Assembly: GCA_015061545.1 (NCBI GenBank)
Contig: SUWJ01000009.1
Location: forward strand, 18,663-82,662
DNA length: 64,000 nucleotides
From: Lentisphaerota bacterium
GTDB taxonomy: Bacteria > Verrucomicrobiota > Lentisphaeria > Victivallales > Victivallaceae
Direction of reading: 5' to 3'
The notes beneath the pieces are model-generated. The model searched no databases. It had not been told where the DNA came from and was given only the letters and a program-made list of their open reading frames with translations. Both the position numbers and the translations under genes were made by a program. The stretch's first letter is position 1. The number at the start of each line of letters is the position of its first letter. Below, piece by piece: positions 42,861 to 53,358 of the stretch.

Positions 42861-44384
42861 TTACAAAAGTTTTACCCGGCGGATCTTATCGACATGAGAC
42901 GGGTTGATTTCGTAAAAGCCATCGCCATCAGCTTCCGGCTGCCAGACGGTAGCCGCTTCGTAGATATTGAAGGCCTCAACCCCGGCTTCGCGCGACCAGG
43001 CGGAGAAACTTTGCGGCGTATCCATTACATGGATAAACGGACATACGTTGACCGGAATTCCTGCCGCTTTGCAGGAACGCAACATAGCAAAATTTGCATT
43101 GGTAAAGCCATCTGTTACAATGTATTTGGCTGTTACTTCATCGGCAAGTTTTTCCTGAATCCAACGCTTGTAGTCCCAGAATATTTCCATCGGGCACGGA
43201 TATTTGGCATCGCTGTCAAGCATAAAATCTTCAATATGTACGCTCATTATCCTGCCCGCATTGCGAACGATTCCAGAAACCTTGCGGAGCAACTCCGTAT
43301 GCGCATTACCACGGGCGGTACGAACTGCTTCGCCGGTTCCGTAATCGCTCCAGAAGAGCGGAGAACTGTGCGAAGAAATCCGCAAATCAAGTCCGTCAAA
43401 CCCCATTTGCATATCTTCTGTTACCCAGTCTTGGATAAATTGCTGGAACACTTCATTTTCAGGGTTGGGGAATCCATGAATCCGGTCATTGAGTTCCAGC
43501 GAAACACCTAAAGCATGATGAGAAGCAGTATTAAAGTCAAAGAAACAACATGGCGGCATATCGCTGTTGTACAATCCGGATGGAATCCCGGGAAAATAAT
43601 CAAATAACATGCCGCTTTCCAGAATATTTTCCACATTGCCCTGATGATCCAGATGATATGCCGTGGGCTTATAATAGCGCAACGGCTGGATTGCCAATGA
43701 TCCCGGAACCTGGCAACCGTTTTTATCATAAAGAGTAACAATATTTTTATATATATTGCCGCAAACAGCATCTTCTATTTGCAGAATAAAAAATGTTTCT
43801 CCTGCTGGCAGTTTAAACGATACATTGCTTGCGCCCTGCGGGACAATCTTGCTTTCGGCAAGCTGATAATTGCTGTTTTGTTTACTGCAGAAAAATTTGA
43901 CAGTAACATCGGTCGACAACGGGGCCGAAAAATTAAGCGTCAAACTTTCGGCATCGCCATGCGGAGGCGCGGGAATTCGCTGGAGCATAACTTCCGGGTG
44001 CTCAATTCCAAACTTGGTAACGGAACCAAGCTGACAGCCGACAACCGGTACATAAGGCAGATCTTCCGGAACATCCTGGGATACTTCTGGTACTTGAATA
44101 CCCATTTCGTAAGGCTTGATCAGGACAAATATTTCCATGCCCAGTTCATGCGCAAATTCGATAGCCTTTTCCGCAATTTTATTATCAAAATTTTTGAGCG
44201 TAGCCTTTATATTTTCTGAAGTTTTGCGGCGGATGCTGTACTTCATTATTTCCAGCTGATCGATCCAGTATATTCGCTCGATTCCATTGCTGTGCAAGAG
44301 CGTAAAATATTTTTTCAATCGCGCCGGAGTCCAGACTGCCGCCGTCATTTCATCATAGAAATCAATAGTTACATAAAGTTTCAT
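42861..44384 (-). CDS. Unrecognised TIM-barrel-like protein, putative glycoside hydrolase
   Basis: 507 residues, no signal peptide. The N-terminal part (YVTIDFYDEMTAAVW, GIERIYWIDQLE, AHELGMEIFVLIKPYE) and the C-terminal part (MGFDGLDLRISSHSS, AGRIMSVHIEDFM, TAKYIVTDGF, GVEAFNIYEAATVW) look like the two halves of a beta/alpha barrel, split by a ~100-residue beta-sandwich insert (LTLNFSAPLSTDVTVKFFC). Conserved-looking acidic residues sit at strand ends (DLRI, HIED, YEAA). The match to any named family is not clear to me. Its position between esterase and aldolase genes argues for glycan processing. Confidence 0.5.
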   Translation of the reverse strand: MKLYVTIDFYDEMTAAVWTPARLKKYFTLLHSNGIERIYWIDQLEIMKYSIRRKTSENIKATLKNFDNKIAEKAIEFAHELGMEIFVLIKPYEMGIQVPEVSQDVPEDLPYVPVVGCQLGSVTKFGIEHPEVMLQRIPAPPHGDAESLTLNFSAPLSTDVTVKFFCSKQNSNYQLAESKIVPQGASNVSFKLPAGETFFILQIEDAVCGNIYKNIVTLYDKNGCQVPGSLAIQPLRYYKPTAYHLDHQGNVENILESGMLFDYFPGIPSGLYNSDMPPCCFFDFNTASHHALGVSLELNDRIHGFPNPENEVFQQFIQDWVTEDMQMGFDGLDLRISSHSSPLFWSDYGTGEAVRTARGNAHTELLRKVSGIVRNAGRIMSVHIEDFMLDSDAKYPCPMEIFWDYKRWIQEKLADEVTAKYIVTDGFTNANFAMLRSCKAAGIPVNVCPFIHVMDTPQSFSAWSREAGVEAFNIYEAATVWQPEADGDGFYEINPSHVDKIRRVKLL

Positions 44385-44453
44385 AAAATCTTGAACTCTA
44401 AAATATTAAATACTTATCAACATCAATAATACTTCTCACAAAGTATAACCTTA

Positions 44454-45206
44454 TTACCACCCCAAATCGCTTAAAAAGCGCCCGGCAAGTTCCGGCCACG
44501 ATTTGATACTGTTAAACTTCTCATCAAAGTCCGGACAATTACCAAACCCCAGACCGTGGCAGCCTTGCGGATAAATATGCAACTCAGTATGAATATTGAG
44601 TTTCTTCAAAGCCAAAAAGTATTCGATGCTGTTTTCCACCGGAACCGCCTGATCAGGAGCGGTGTGCCAGATAAAAGCCGGCGGAGTATCTTTGTGGGCA
44701 ACTTCCGGCCAACTGAAATCGCGGTAGGCTTCCGGCTCCAACTTATTACCGAAAAGATTGTGATAACTGCCCATGTGGGCATTGGCAGTCAAAGCCGAAA
44801 GCACCGGATAACAGAGCAGAGATGCATCCGGACGGGCCTCCGGACTCCCCGGCATATTGGATACCATACCCGCCAGATGACCACCTGCAGAAAAACCCAT
44901 TACAGCGATCTTGTCGGGCTTTACATTCAGTTCTCCGGCGTGTTCGCGGGTATATTTGACCGCATTGCGCGCATCATCCAGCGGAACTGGATATGTTACC
45001 GGAGCAACCCGGTATCTGCACACAGCGGCATGAAAACCCAACTGCACAAAACGTTCTGCTACCGGTTCGGCTTCATACGAACCTAAAATCTCATATCCGC
45101 CTCCGGGAAAAACGATGACCATACCGCGTTCACCGCCATCCGGATGCAGAAAATATTCAATCGTACAAGCCTGACCTTGTACAGTTTCACCTAATTGGAT
45201 TTTCAT
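44454..45206 (-). CDS. Alpha/beta-hydrolase, acetyl-esterase-like
   Basis: 250 residues. Oxyanion motif VIVFPGGGYEILG, nucleophile elbow GFSAGGH, and a late 'TAPDQAVPVENS' Asp and 'HIYPQGCHGLGFG' His complete the triad. This is the BD-FAE/acetylxylan-esterase-like group of cytoplasmic esterases. A further esterase in the operon, 16 bp after the GH38 gene. Its substrate is probably an acylated sugar. GGAG ribosome site. Confidence 0.8.
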   Translation of the reverse strand: MKIQLGETVQGQACTIEYFLHPDGGERGMVIVFPGGGYEILGSYEAEPVAERFVQLGFHAAVCRYRVAPVTYPVPLDDARNAVKYTREHAGELNVKPDKIAVMGFSAGGHLAGMVSNMPGSPEARPDASLLCYPVLSALTANAHMGSYHNLFGNKLEPEAYRDFSWPEVAHKDTPPAFIWHTAPDQAVPVENSIEYFLALKKLNIHTELHIYPQGCHGLGFGNCPDFDEKFNSIKSWPELAGRFLSDLGW

Positions 45207-45222
45207 TGTTTATTCTCCATCT

Positions 45223-48200
45223 TCAAAAGTATATCTTGAGCGTACGGATTTCAAAGGGCTTCATCGTTATTGCAGCCTTAAGATCACTTACTTCAACGAT
45301 ATTTTCTTCAGTCCATTCCATCAGATTGGTTTCCACCACTCTGGAGGGCTTTTGACTGAATATAAGTTTGCCCGAAGAGTTTTTTCCTTTGGCCTCAACC
45401 AGACGCAATACCAGAGCGTTTTCTTTTTCCGCTTTCTTAAGCACCTCGATCCGGAGATCGCCTTCTGCCGTAACCGGTGCGGCGGCAACATTGAATGCCC
45501 GGCCCGGAACAACCGTGACCGCACGATTCAAACCGGCGGCTTCCATCATAACCGGAGAAGCACTCAATGCTTCCTGATGCGGCAGAAAACTGTAGGTAAA
45601 GTCATGTTCACCGCGATCCGCCGTAAAGTCCGGGCATACCGGAGAACGCAGCAAGGCCAGATCCAAACCATTGCGCAAGTGACAGTAACCATATTTGCAG
45701 TCATTGAGCAATGCGGCTCCACCGTCATCGTTCGAGCGGTCAGCCCAACGATGTCCGACGACTTCAAATTTGGCGGCATCCCAACTTGTATTTACATAAG
45801 TAGGACGCTTTATGTAGCCATATTGAATTTCAAATGCAGCATTATCAGTAAATGCAGGGATTTGAAATTCGACACGCAGCATCCGGTGGGTTTCCTGCCA
45901 ATTTGCATGGGTTGCAAAATCCAAACGGCAGGATCCGCGGCGCAATGAAATACGCTGATTCAATACAGAACCTTCCCCTACTGCCAGCTCCTGGGTGAAA
46001 AAACTTTCCACTTCGCCGACTTCAACTGCAGAACGGTACTTTAATTGAGCATTGCCGCAACATTCATTGGGGTAGTAAGGATCAATATCCCATGCATCAT
46101 AAACATTGGGGCGGTCAATATATATACTGAAACGATTGCCAACTTGTCCGGCGGCAAGAAATTCCCGACCGTTTTCCTTATCAAAAACAGAAATCAATTC
46201 GCCATTGCTGTTAAAGGAATAACGCACCAATTCATTTTCCAATACAGCATCCGCTCCCGCAGTGCTGCCCGGACGGCCAATGGCTTTGCCTTTGCGCCAG
46301 GTGGCAAGTTCTCCGGCCTTCAAATTACCGAACACTTCAAATTTATCTTCAGCAATCTGACGCGGCATGGCATTGCCATTCTGATCCAGAATTTCAAATT
46401 CAGCCCATTCCAGCGGCAATGCTACCCGGTCATGCCATTCATAAGGCAGGGTGTTGGCTACTGCGACTGCATCACCGTCAATGCTGGTTATATTCTGCAT
46501 AGCCTGTTCGATCATCTTGCGGCAGGCGGCAATGCCTTCGGCATGTTCACGCTCGGTAACTTCATACACGCCGCGGATAGAGGAACCCGGGAGAATATCA
46601 TGGAATTGATTGAGCAGCAGAACCTTCCAAATTTTATCAAGTTCCTGCTGCGGATAATTTTCCAGTTTTCCGCACGAAGCAAGAAATTCTGTTGTGACCA
46701 GCAACTGCTCCAACTGGCGATTGCCTTTTTTGGTACGGGCCTGCGATGTGAGTGTACCGCGGTGCATTTCCAGATAAAGTTCGCCCGTCCAAGTCGGTAA
46801 ATTATCTTTGTAGTGATTCAATTCAGCAAAGAAATCTTTTGCCGTACCGAAATGCCGCTTGGGACAGCCTTCCAGATTTTCGATCAATTTGGCTTTTTCC
46901 ACATAATCCTCCGAGGGACCGCCACCGCCATCGCCCATACCAAACAAGCTCATAAATACCGGAGCTTCCACAATTTCGTGATAAAGATCCTGAGCATCTT
47001 TGCTCTGCTTGGCCGAACAATAGGCGTTGTAGTCATTTTCCGGCAGAAAATGAGTCAATACTTCCGTACCGTCCAACCCGACCCAACGGAAGGAGTGATG
47101 CGGAAAATGATTTACCTGATTCCAGGAGATTTTTTGAGTAAGGAAGTAATCGCATCCAGCTTTCCGGATGATTTGCGGCAATGCTACTGAATAGCCAAAG
47201 ACATCCGGCAGCCAGAGGTTTTTTACATCAACACCGAATTCATCCATGAAAAAGTTTTTTCCGTGCAGAAATTGACGAACCATCGATTCGCCGCTGATCA
47301 CATTGCAATCAGCTTCTGCCCACATACCGCCCTGGCACTCCCAACGGCCTTCGGCTACCCGCTTACGGATTTTTTCGTACATTTCAGGGAAATTATCCTT
47401 GGCGAACTGGTACAACTGCGGCTGCGATGCTCCAAAAACATAATCAGGATAACGCTCCATCAAGTACAACTGGCTGGAGAAAGTACGGGCAACTTTACGG
47501 ATTGATTCGCGTACCGGCCACAACCAGCCAATATCAATATGCGCATGCCCGATTGCAGTAACCTGAGCTGCCGAGGAGACCGCCGGTCGGGTAAGTTCCT
47601 TTGCCAGCACCGCTCTGGCGGCTGCCGCATTCCCCGGATTATCATGATAAGCATCGATTGCAGCATTGAGTACAGCAAGCAGCTGCTTGCGCCGGTAATG
47701 GCTTTCCGGAAAACTGTTGTAAAGTTCAAAAAGAGTATAAAACTCCATCTGCAAATGCCATACATCATCATTTTGACGGGATAATCTGGCAGCTTTGAGG
47801 TCAGATGTATACGCCCCGGACAAGCCTTTGGCATTACGCGGCGGATCCCAGTTAAAGACAACTCCGCCGATGTGGATGGAAGCCGCCTCCACCCAAACGG
47901 TAAATTTGCGATCAGTTACCCATTCTGCCGGTAAAGGGAAAGAGGATTTGTAGTACCACGGATCAAAAACGCTGCCGCCGGTAAGTGAATAAAACGGTAC
48001 ACCTTCGGGAGTAAAAACCAATGCTTCGCCGGAAAAATTCAAATTAAGTATACATTCTTCCAGCTGCCAATCATCAGGCACAATTCCGGATAATTTGAAA
48101 TAGGCATTTTCCCATGCTTCGCCCCACTTTTCGCCTTCTTTGATCGGGCGGTAGGAGAGTTTTTCGCGGTCTTTGAATGCAACAGGATTTTTACTCCAGC

Positions 48201-48306
48201 CAACTTCAACTTCCAGAGGAATTTCAACCGAAAAACGATCCGAGCTGATTCTGCTCAAAAACTTTTCGCAACGGGTCTGATATATATTTATTTCTTCTTT
48301 GAACAT
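45223..48306 (-). CDS. GH38 alpha-mannosidase
   Basis: 1027 residues, normal for bacterial GH38. An N-terminal beta domain (~1-240) is followed by the catalytic domain with AIGHAHIDIGWLWP (Zn-binding His and Asp, near residue 257), GGMWAEADCNVISGESMVRQF, and LWLPDVFGYS, where Asp368 is the expected nucleophile. Middle helical and C-terminal beta-sandwich domains complete the family layout. No signal peptide, so it should act in the cytoplasm on short alpha-mannosides delivered by the MFS transporter. Ribosome site GAGAG; 41 bp after the GH36 gene. Confidence 0.9.
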   Translation of the reverse strand: MFKEEINIYQTRCEKFLSRISSDRFSVEIPLEVEVGWSKNPVAFKDREKLSYRPIKEGEKWGEAWENAYFKLSGIVPDDWQLEECILNLNFSGEALVFTPEGVPFYSLTGGSVFDPWYYKSSFPLPAEWVTDRKFTVWVEAASIHIGGVVFNWDPPRNAKGLSGAYTSDLKAARLSRQNDDVWHLQMEFYTLFELYNSFPESHYRRKQLLAVLNAAIDAYHDNPGNAAAARAVLAKELTRPAVSSAAQVTAIGHAHIDIGWLWPVRESIRKVARTFSSQLYLMERYPDYVFGASQPQLYQFAKDNFPEMYEKIRKRVAEGRWECQGGMWAEADCNVISGESMVRQFLHGKNFFMDEFGVDVKNLWLPDVFGYSVALPQIIRKAGCDYFLTQKISWNQVNHFPHHSFRWVGLDGTEVLTHFLPENDYNAYCSAKQSKDAQDLYHEIVEAPVFMSLFGMGDGGGGPSEDYVEKAKLIENLEGCPKRHFGTAKDFFAELNHYKDNLPTWTGELYLEMHRGTLTSQARTKKGNRQLEQLLVTTEFLASCGKLENYPQQELDKIWKVLLLNQFHDILPGSSIRGVYEVTEREHAEGIAACRKMIEQAMQNITSIDGDAVAVANTLPYEWHDRVALPLEWAEFEILDQNGNAMPRQIAEDKFEVFGNLKAGELATWRKGKAIGRPGSTAGADAVLENELVRYSFNSNGELISVFDKENGREFLAAGQVGNRFSIYIDRPNVYDAWDIDPYYPNECCGNAQLKYRSAVEVGEVESFFTQELAVGEGSVLNQRISLRRGSCRLDFATHANWQETHRMLRVEFQIPAFTDNAAFEIQYGYIKRPTYVNTSWDAAKFEVVGHRWADRSNDDGGAALLNDCKYGYCHLRNGLDLALLRSPVCPDFTADRGEHDFTYSFLPHQEALSASPVMMEAAGLNRAVTVVPGRAFNVAAAPVTAEGDLRIEVLKKAEKENALVLRLVEAKGKNSSGKLIFSQKPSRVVETNLMEWTEENIVEVSDLKAAITMKPFEIRTLKIYF

Positions 48307-48347
48307 AATTTTTCTCTCTTTTCAAATATATTTAGCAATAAACCTTA

Positions 48348-49937
48348 TCAGACCGGCAGAAAATCCATTGTTGCGCCGGCAGGTTCATACCAGTTGAATT
48401 TACGCTCTTTGCCATCAAAAGACCATTTTTCCGGAGTCGTGTTATAAAGCATATCCAGCGGCTCAGCTTTAATGTTCTGACAGGATGCCATTTCAAAAAA
48501 CGTCCGCATCGTGGCTCGTTCTTCTGCAGTCATCAAGCCCGGTGTGATAGCAGCAAAAAACGCAGTTGAACTTTTGGCCAGCAGTTCCGCCCACTGCATA
48601 TTCAAATCGGCAGGAACATGACGGCTGATACCGACACAATCAGCATCCACATCAAAAAAAGTTTTGTGCTGACAAAGTCTGAATGCCAATGTATTTACGC
48701 CCATCTTGCGGGTACGATCCCAACGCAGACCGCTGGTATCATCGCCGATTCTGGACAAATGCATCAAGCCTGCTCCCAGGTGCCCGATCGTGTTGCACCC
48801 GAGAATCAAAGTATCTCCGGCAGCCTCAAGTATCGCCCGATACAAATCGACTATGATTTCCGCAGAACTTCTGCTATTATCATAGAATGCCCACTCTTCC
48901 TGGGCGGGCCACGGAATAAACGATTTGCCCCAGTTGCCGAAAATATCAAAAGTGGTGAAATCGTGTTTGATCAATTCATAGCCCCAATCAACCAGACGCC
49001 GGACATCTTTCTGCACCAACGCAATAACTTCCGGATGCGAAGGATCAAGATAACGAGCCGGATTATTTCCTTTATTTGCCAGCAGCCACTCTTCAGGAAT
49101 CGACGGATCTTCATTCCACAAAGGCCGGAACCAGATCCCCGGTCTGACCCCGATATTTTTCATTTCATCAGCCAGGCGTTTCATATCCGAAAAACGCTCA
49201 TTGCAGCGATCCCAGGGACCGGAATTTTCCGGCTTACCGTGCATGACTTCCCAGCCGTCATCAATGACCATAAAGGGACGAACCGGCAAGCCTTCACTCA
49301 AAGATGCAATTTCCCGACTGTCTTCCAGTACTGATTCGTGGGAAATATTACCATAGGCATAATACCAGTTATTGCCGCCATAAACCGGTTCTGCTGGCAG
49401 CAGCGGATCGTGGCACATCAACTTGCACAAACTCTGCGACGCAGCAAATACCGATACATTTTCCAGTCGTTCACTGACAACAACTGCCGCCTGCAATATT
49501 CTGCCGTTCAAATGAACGCCTTGAGTTCCGGCCCGGACATCCAGCCAAAGCGTAATTCCCTGCGGGTCGGCACTCCATTGCGCCAACGCCCCGCCGCGCA
49601 CCATTACGCCACAGCCCAGCGTGTAATTATTGGAATGCATGACAAAATACCACGGCATCATACGGTTGGCATTCATGGAGCCGAATCCGAAATCGCCATA
49701 AGAGCGTTCCCATGCATCTCCGGCAAATTGAGCATCTTCCGGCAGCACTCTATTCCATCTTAAACGGATGTAGTCAACCGGAGTAACCGCAGCGCAAACT
49801 TTTACTTCCAAACCCTTTCCGGAATTAACTGCAGTCAGAGTAACATCGTTGAACTGCACTGTTTCCGAATATTCAAACTGCTTGTATTGATTGCCACAAG
49901 CAACTGTAATATATTGTGGAGTCCCTAAAAAATTCAT
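48348..49937 (-). CDS. GH36-type alpha-galactosidase
   Basis: 529 residues from the ATG at 49937, preceded by GGGAGAAAGT; an ATG four codons earlier overlaps that site. The N-terminal beta-sandwich is short (~1-180). The (beta/alpha)8 domain holds FMVIDDGWE, GIWFRPLW, IKHDFTTFD with Asp326 as probable nucleophile, and RIGDDTSG with Asp399 or Asp400 as acid/base. At ~530 residues it is shorter than many GH36 enzymes (about 700), like the compact subgroup. Cytoplasmic. It likely removes alpha-galactose from the imported glycan. Confidence 0.8.
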   Translation of the reverse strand: MNFLGTPQYITVACGNQYKQFEYSETVQFNDVTLTAVNSGKGLEVKVCAAVTPVDYIRLRWNRVLPEDAQFAGDAWERSYGDFGFGSMNANRMMPWYFVMHSNNYTLGCGVMVRGGALAQWSADPQGITLWLDVRAGTQGVHLNGRILQAAVVVSERLENVSVFAASQSLCKLMCHDPLLPAEPVYGGNNWYYAYGNISHESVLEDSREIASLSEGLPVRPFMVIDDGWEVMHGKPENSGPWDRCNERFSDMKRLADEMKNIGVRPGIWFRPLWNEDPSIPEEWLLANKGNNPARYLDPSHPEVIALVQKDVRRLVDWGYELIKHDFTTFDIFGNWGKSFIPWPAQEEWAFYDNSRSSAEIIVDLYRAILEAAGDTLILGCNTIGHLGAGLMHLSRIGDDTSGLRWDRTRKMGVNTLAFRLCQHKTFFDVDADCVGISRHVPADLNMQWAELLAKSSTAFFAAITPGLMTAEERATMRTFFEMASCQNIKAEPLDMLYNTTPEKWSFDGKERKFNWYEPAGATMDFLPV

Positions 49938-50033
49938 ACTTTCTCCCATGCCATATACAATTTGTCTTTGAACTGTATATTTACGGCGATATTCAAATTA
50001 CTGATATTTCCCTTAACTCAAGTGCTTGCAGTC

Positions 50034-51911
50034 TCAAATGCTTGAACCGCTCATAACCGAGTTGATCTTATACGCAAAGCCGCTGGGATCCTGCGGAATA
50101 ACTTCTTCCAGTTCCGGAATATTTTCTATTGCGTTATTGCAATATTCTTCGATCCGGCGGGCGAGTTCTTCGTAACGCAGCATGATTGCACCGTTGCGCA
50201 TCTGAATAGTTTCCAAACCAAACGGTTTGAATACATCAAGCCACATATTCCGGAACGATTCATACAACTTTTTATAAGCCGTTACAGCCTCCTGAACCGC
50301 AGCAAGTGTTTCCTGCAGCTGAGTTTTATTGCCTGCTTTATAACTATTGACAACCGCACGGCGGCAAACCAGATGCGCAATCAATGCATCGATCAATGCC
50401 AGCGCATGCGATACCCGTCCGGCGGCAGTTTCATTGCAATACGGCAGCAGCTGCTGTTTGAGAGCTTGCAATTTTACCAACGCTTTGGAGTCAAATTCAG
50501 CGTCCTGTGCAATAAAGTTGTTCCAGCCGATACCCAAGATCGGGTCATCCCACAAGATGCGGTATCCGAGGTACAGCCAGTAACGATCTTTGATCTCATA
50601 TTCCATATAATCCGTCCAGAACGCCATATCCATACCGCAGGCGATCCGCTGCGGCAGATACGAAGCCTGACAGATACTTTCAAACCGCTGCACGGTGGCA
50701 GTTTGGTTGCCTTCGGAGCCATAAACAGCATCAGCCGACCAACTCAGACCAGCCAGCGCAGAATCAAAATCGCAATAAGAGCCATCATCCCCCCAGAGAG
50801 TAATGATAAACTCATCAATTCCGGCTTCGAGGCACGATTTTATACAGGGCAGTACCGTCGCTTCTGTTTTATCAAAATTATGCACCAGACATCCCCAGGT
50901 CCATGCGCCGGAAGCCATCATGATCGGCAAATTCAAATCCTGATGTTTGCGGATGAAAATATCGTAGAAATCTTTATCTTCGTGATAATAGTCCCAATAG
51001 ACAATATCTGTGTTGGACGGAATTTTTTCTGCCACATCGCGGGGAATATCGTGTTCAAGATCGTAATAATCATGATCGGGACTTGCCATTCTGAAATACA
51101 TATCCGACCAGATCATCGGTTTCAAACCATATTTGCGGCACATGGAATCCACCCGCGCCAGCTGGCGGTTGAAAATATCAAATCCGCGTTCATAACCGGA
51201 GCGGTCCATAAATCTGCCGCGTCCCAGATCGTGCGCTTCATCCATGCCGATATGGATACGGCGGGAACGCAGATTTTCCGACCAGAATGCCAGCATTTTT
51301 TCAATCAACATATAGGTTTTTTCTTCATCGACCAAAAGTACTTCGTCGGTATCTTTTATTTCAGCATAAGGTCCGTTCCATTTAAGGATCTGCCGCATGT
51401 GCCCCAAAGTTTGAATACAGGCAACCACTTCGATCCCCAGTTCGGCAGCGTAATCATCTATCTCGCGGATTTCCTCAGCGGTATAAGCTCCACGCATATA
51501 GCCGAAATAATCTTCTCCCGGCAGTTTATAAGTATCTTCAGTATAAAACATTGCCATATTGTAGCCCATCAGAGCCAAGCGGCGCAGCCATTTTTTTACA
51601 TGCGATACTTTCATTACGCCATTGCGGGAACAATCCAGCATGATTCCGAAAGTTCTGAACGAAGTTTTTTCGTCAATGTTCAAATTACTCAATGCAGCAC
51701 CTACTGCACGCACCGCATCGGCCAGCGAACCATAACTGATAATGACTTCGTTTTCGGTTATTTCACAGGCAGAACGGCGTTCAGCTTCGGCAACAAACTT
51801 CAGCATTTTGCCGTCGCCATTGGCAACAACAGGATATTCTTCCGCTAACACGGTCAAAACTTTCTGCAGTTCCGCAGGAGTATTGGCCGGATTCCAAGAT
51901 AATACAATCAT
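50034..51911 (-). CDS. GH20-like beta-N-acetylhexosaminidase
   Basis: 625 residues. A short N-terminal domain (~1-80, GH20b-like) precedes the TIM barrel: FRTFGIMLDCSRNGVMKVSHVKKWLRRLALMGYN, VVACIQTLGHM and HIGMDEAHDLG, whose Asp224-Glu225 pair matches the GH20 assisting Asp and acid Glu. A helical C-terminal domain (~430-620) follows. Cytoplasmic, no signal peptide. It probably releases terminal GlcNAc or GalNAc. The GAGGA ribosome site is good. The 50-bp gap after the MFS gene fits co-transcription. Confidence 0.85.
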   Translation of the reverse strand: MIVLSWNPANTPAELQKVLTVLAEEYPVVANGDGKMLKFVAEAERRSACEITENEVIISYGSLADAVRAVGAALSNLNIDEKTSFRTFGIMLDCSRNGVMKVSHVKKWLRRLALMGYNMAMFYTEDTYKLPGEDYFGYMRGAYTAEEIREIDDYAAELGIEVVACIQTLGHMRQILKWNGPYAEIKDTDEVLLVDEEKTYMLIEKMLAFWSENLRSRRIHIGMDEAHDLGRGRFMDRSGYERGFDIFNRQLARVDSMCRKYGLKPMIWSDMYFRMASPDHDYYDLEHDIPRDVAEKIPSNTDIVYWDYYHEDKDFYDIFIRKHQDLNLPIMMASGAWTWGCLVHNFDKTEATVLPCIKSCLEAGIDEFIITLWGDDGSYCDFDSALAGLSWSADAVYGSEGNQTATVQRFESICQASYLPQRIACGMDMAFWTDYMEYEIKDRYWLYLGYRILWDDPILGIGWNNFIAQDAEFDSKALVKLQALKQQLLPYCNETAAGRVSHALALIDALIAHLVCRRAVVNSYKAGNKTQLQETLAAVQEAVTAYKKLYESFRNMWLDVFKPFGLETIQMRNGAIMLRYEELARRIEEYCNNAIENIPELEEVIPQDPSGFAYKINSVMSGSSI

Positions 51912-51961
51912 ATTTTTCCTCGCTATATTTTATATATTAAAAATTTTTATTGTTATTCAAC

Positions 51962-53317
51962 TCAAGGTGCAATGTAGCTTTTGATTCCGCCCAGCTGAGA
52001 CCATCTGCGCGCCATCATAAAGGTGGCAAAAAGTGCAAAAATCGTAAACAACGCATCCCAGACAAAAATGAACCGATAGCCGAAAAGTGCCACCGTTGTT
52101 CCGGCAATGGCATTGCAGATAAACATCAGTACCGAGCGGAACAATGCCTGCGCTGAACAGAATTGACCATAGCGGTCTTTGGGCAGAATATCAACAAACA
52201 ATGGCATGGTACTGGAGTTCTGAATGCAATAGACAATCGACAACGCCACCGCAACAACGATATAACTTGTCAAACCATTGCAGAAAAAATATCCGTAAAT
52301 ATTAGCGGCAATCACCAGAATCATCCCGGCAAAATATACCCGTATCGCCCGGAAATAATCCACCAGAAAGCCCATGATAAAGTACAACAGCAAGATGAAT
52401 GGACCAATATATCCGCCGATCTTGAAATAAACATCTTTGGAAATTTGCAGTTCTTCCGTAGCAAACAGCACATTGAAAAGTCCGCGGCAAAGCACCGATA
52501 CTTCATTAGCGGCAGTGGCAGTAAAGAACCACCAGTAGATTTTGTCGGAAGCAAAACACTCTTTCAGATAATTTTTAGTAGCCTGCAAGGGAGTGAGCGA
52601 TTCTTCCGGCTTTTGCTGCACTTCCTCTTTTACCCACAAGCATACGCCCATCATCCCTAAAAAGAAGATCAGAGCTGCTGCGGTATAGATCCATGGCATA
52701 TAGTCATTGATGAAGTGACTGACTGCAAAGCTGAAAACGATCCCGGTGGCCGAACCGACCAGAGTAAAAAATGCGTTAAAGCGGCCAATGAATTCCAGCG
52801 GCACCACATCCGCATAGAGGTAGTAAAACACCGATCCGACAAACATATTAAAGAAGCTGTAAATAACCACCAGCGTACCGATCAGGATTTTCCCCACAGT
52901 ATCAGGTGCCAGATTAAACATATCGGCTACCGGATTAACAATATACGGAGCCCAGCCGATTGCCGCAATCGCAACTGCCATAATCGGTACCGACATGAGT
53001 ATATACGGTTTGCGGCGGCCGAGTTTACTGCAGCTGCGGTCGCTGCGGTAACTGATGATCGGACACAAGATCATGTTCAACCCGGCAGGAATCGATCCCA
53101 AAACGATCCCCATAATAACCGGGCTGGTATTAAATGCGTTCAGAGACAATGTAAAAAGTCCGCCGCCTTGAACGTAATTGATAAAAGTTATCGAAAAGCC
53201 GCCCACTAAAAGACAGATAAAAAGTTTTACCAGTTGCATGGGGGTATAAGTTAAGGTACCGCGGGAATAAACGCGTGCTTTTTTGGTGTTCTGATTTTCC
53301 GTTGTTGCTGTTCCCAT
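51962..53317 (-). CDS. MFS transporter, GPH-like sugar symporter
   Basis: 451 residues, about 12 membrane helices. 'SYRSDRSCSKLGRRKPYIL' between helices 2 and 3 is the family signature loop, and a charged central loop (KEEVQQKPEESLTP) precedes helix 7. Same subfamily as the transporter at 28401. As the only transporter in this operon it probably imports the oligosaccharides on which the cytoplasmic GH38, GH36, GH20 and GH78 enzymes act. Confidence 0.8.
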   Translation of the reverse strand: MGTATTENQNTKKARVYSRGTLTYTPMQLVKLFICLLVGGFSITFINYVQGGGLFTLSLNAFNTSPVIMGIVLGSIPAGLNMILCPIISYRSDRSCSKLGRRKPYILMSVPIMAVAIAAIGWAPYIVNPVADMFNLAPDTVGKILIGTLVVIYSFFNMFVGSVFYYLYADVVPLEFIGRFNAFFTLVGSATGIVFSFAVSHFINDYMPWIYTAAALIFFLGMMGVCLWVKEEVQQKPEESLTPLQATKNYLKECFASDKIYWWFFTATAANEVSVLCRGLFNVLFATEELQISKDVYFKIGGYIGPFILLLYFIMGFLVDYFRAIRVYFAGMILVIAANIYGYFFCNGLTSYIVVAVALSIVYCIQNSSTMPLFVDILPKDRYGQFCSAQALFRSVLMFICNAIAGTTVALFGYRFIFVWDALFTIFALFATFMMARRWSQLGGIKSYIAP

Positions 53318-53358
53318 TTGTTTATAACACTCTCTGATAAATATTTATATATTATTTT

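Noticed and set aside
50373..51848. 491-residue plus-strand frame opposite the GH20 gene
   Set aside because: The GH20 protein has catalytic motifs; the antisense frame has none.
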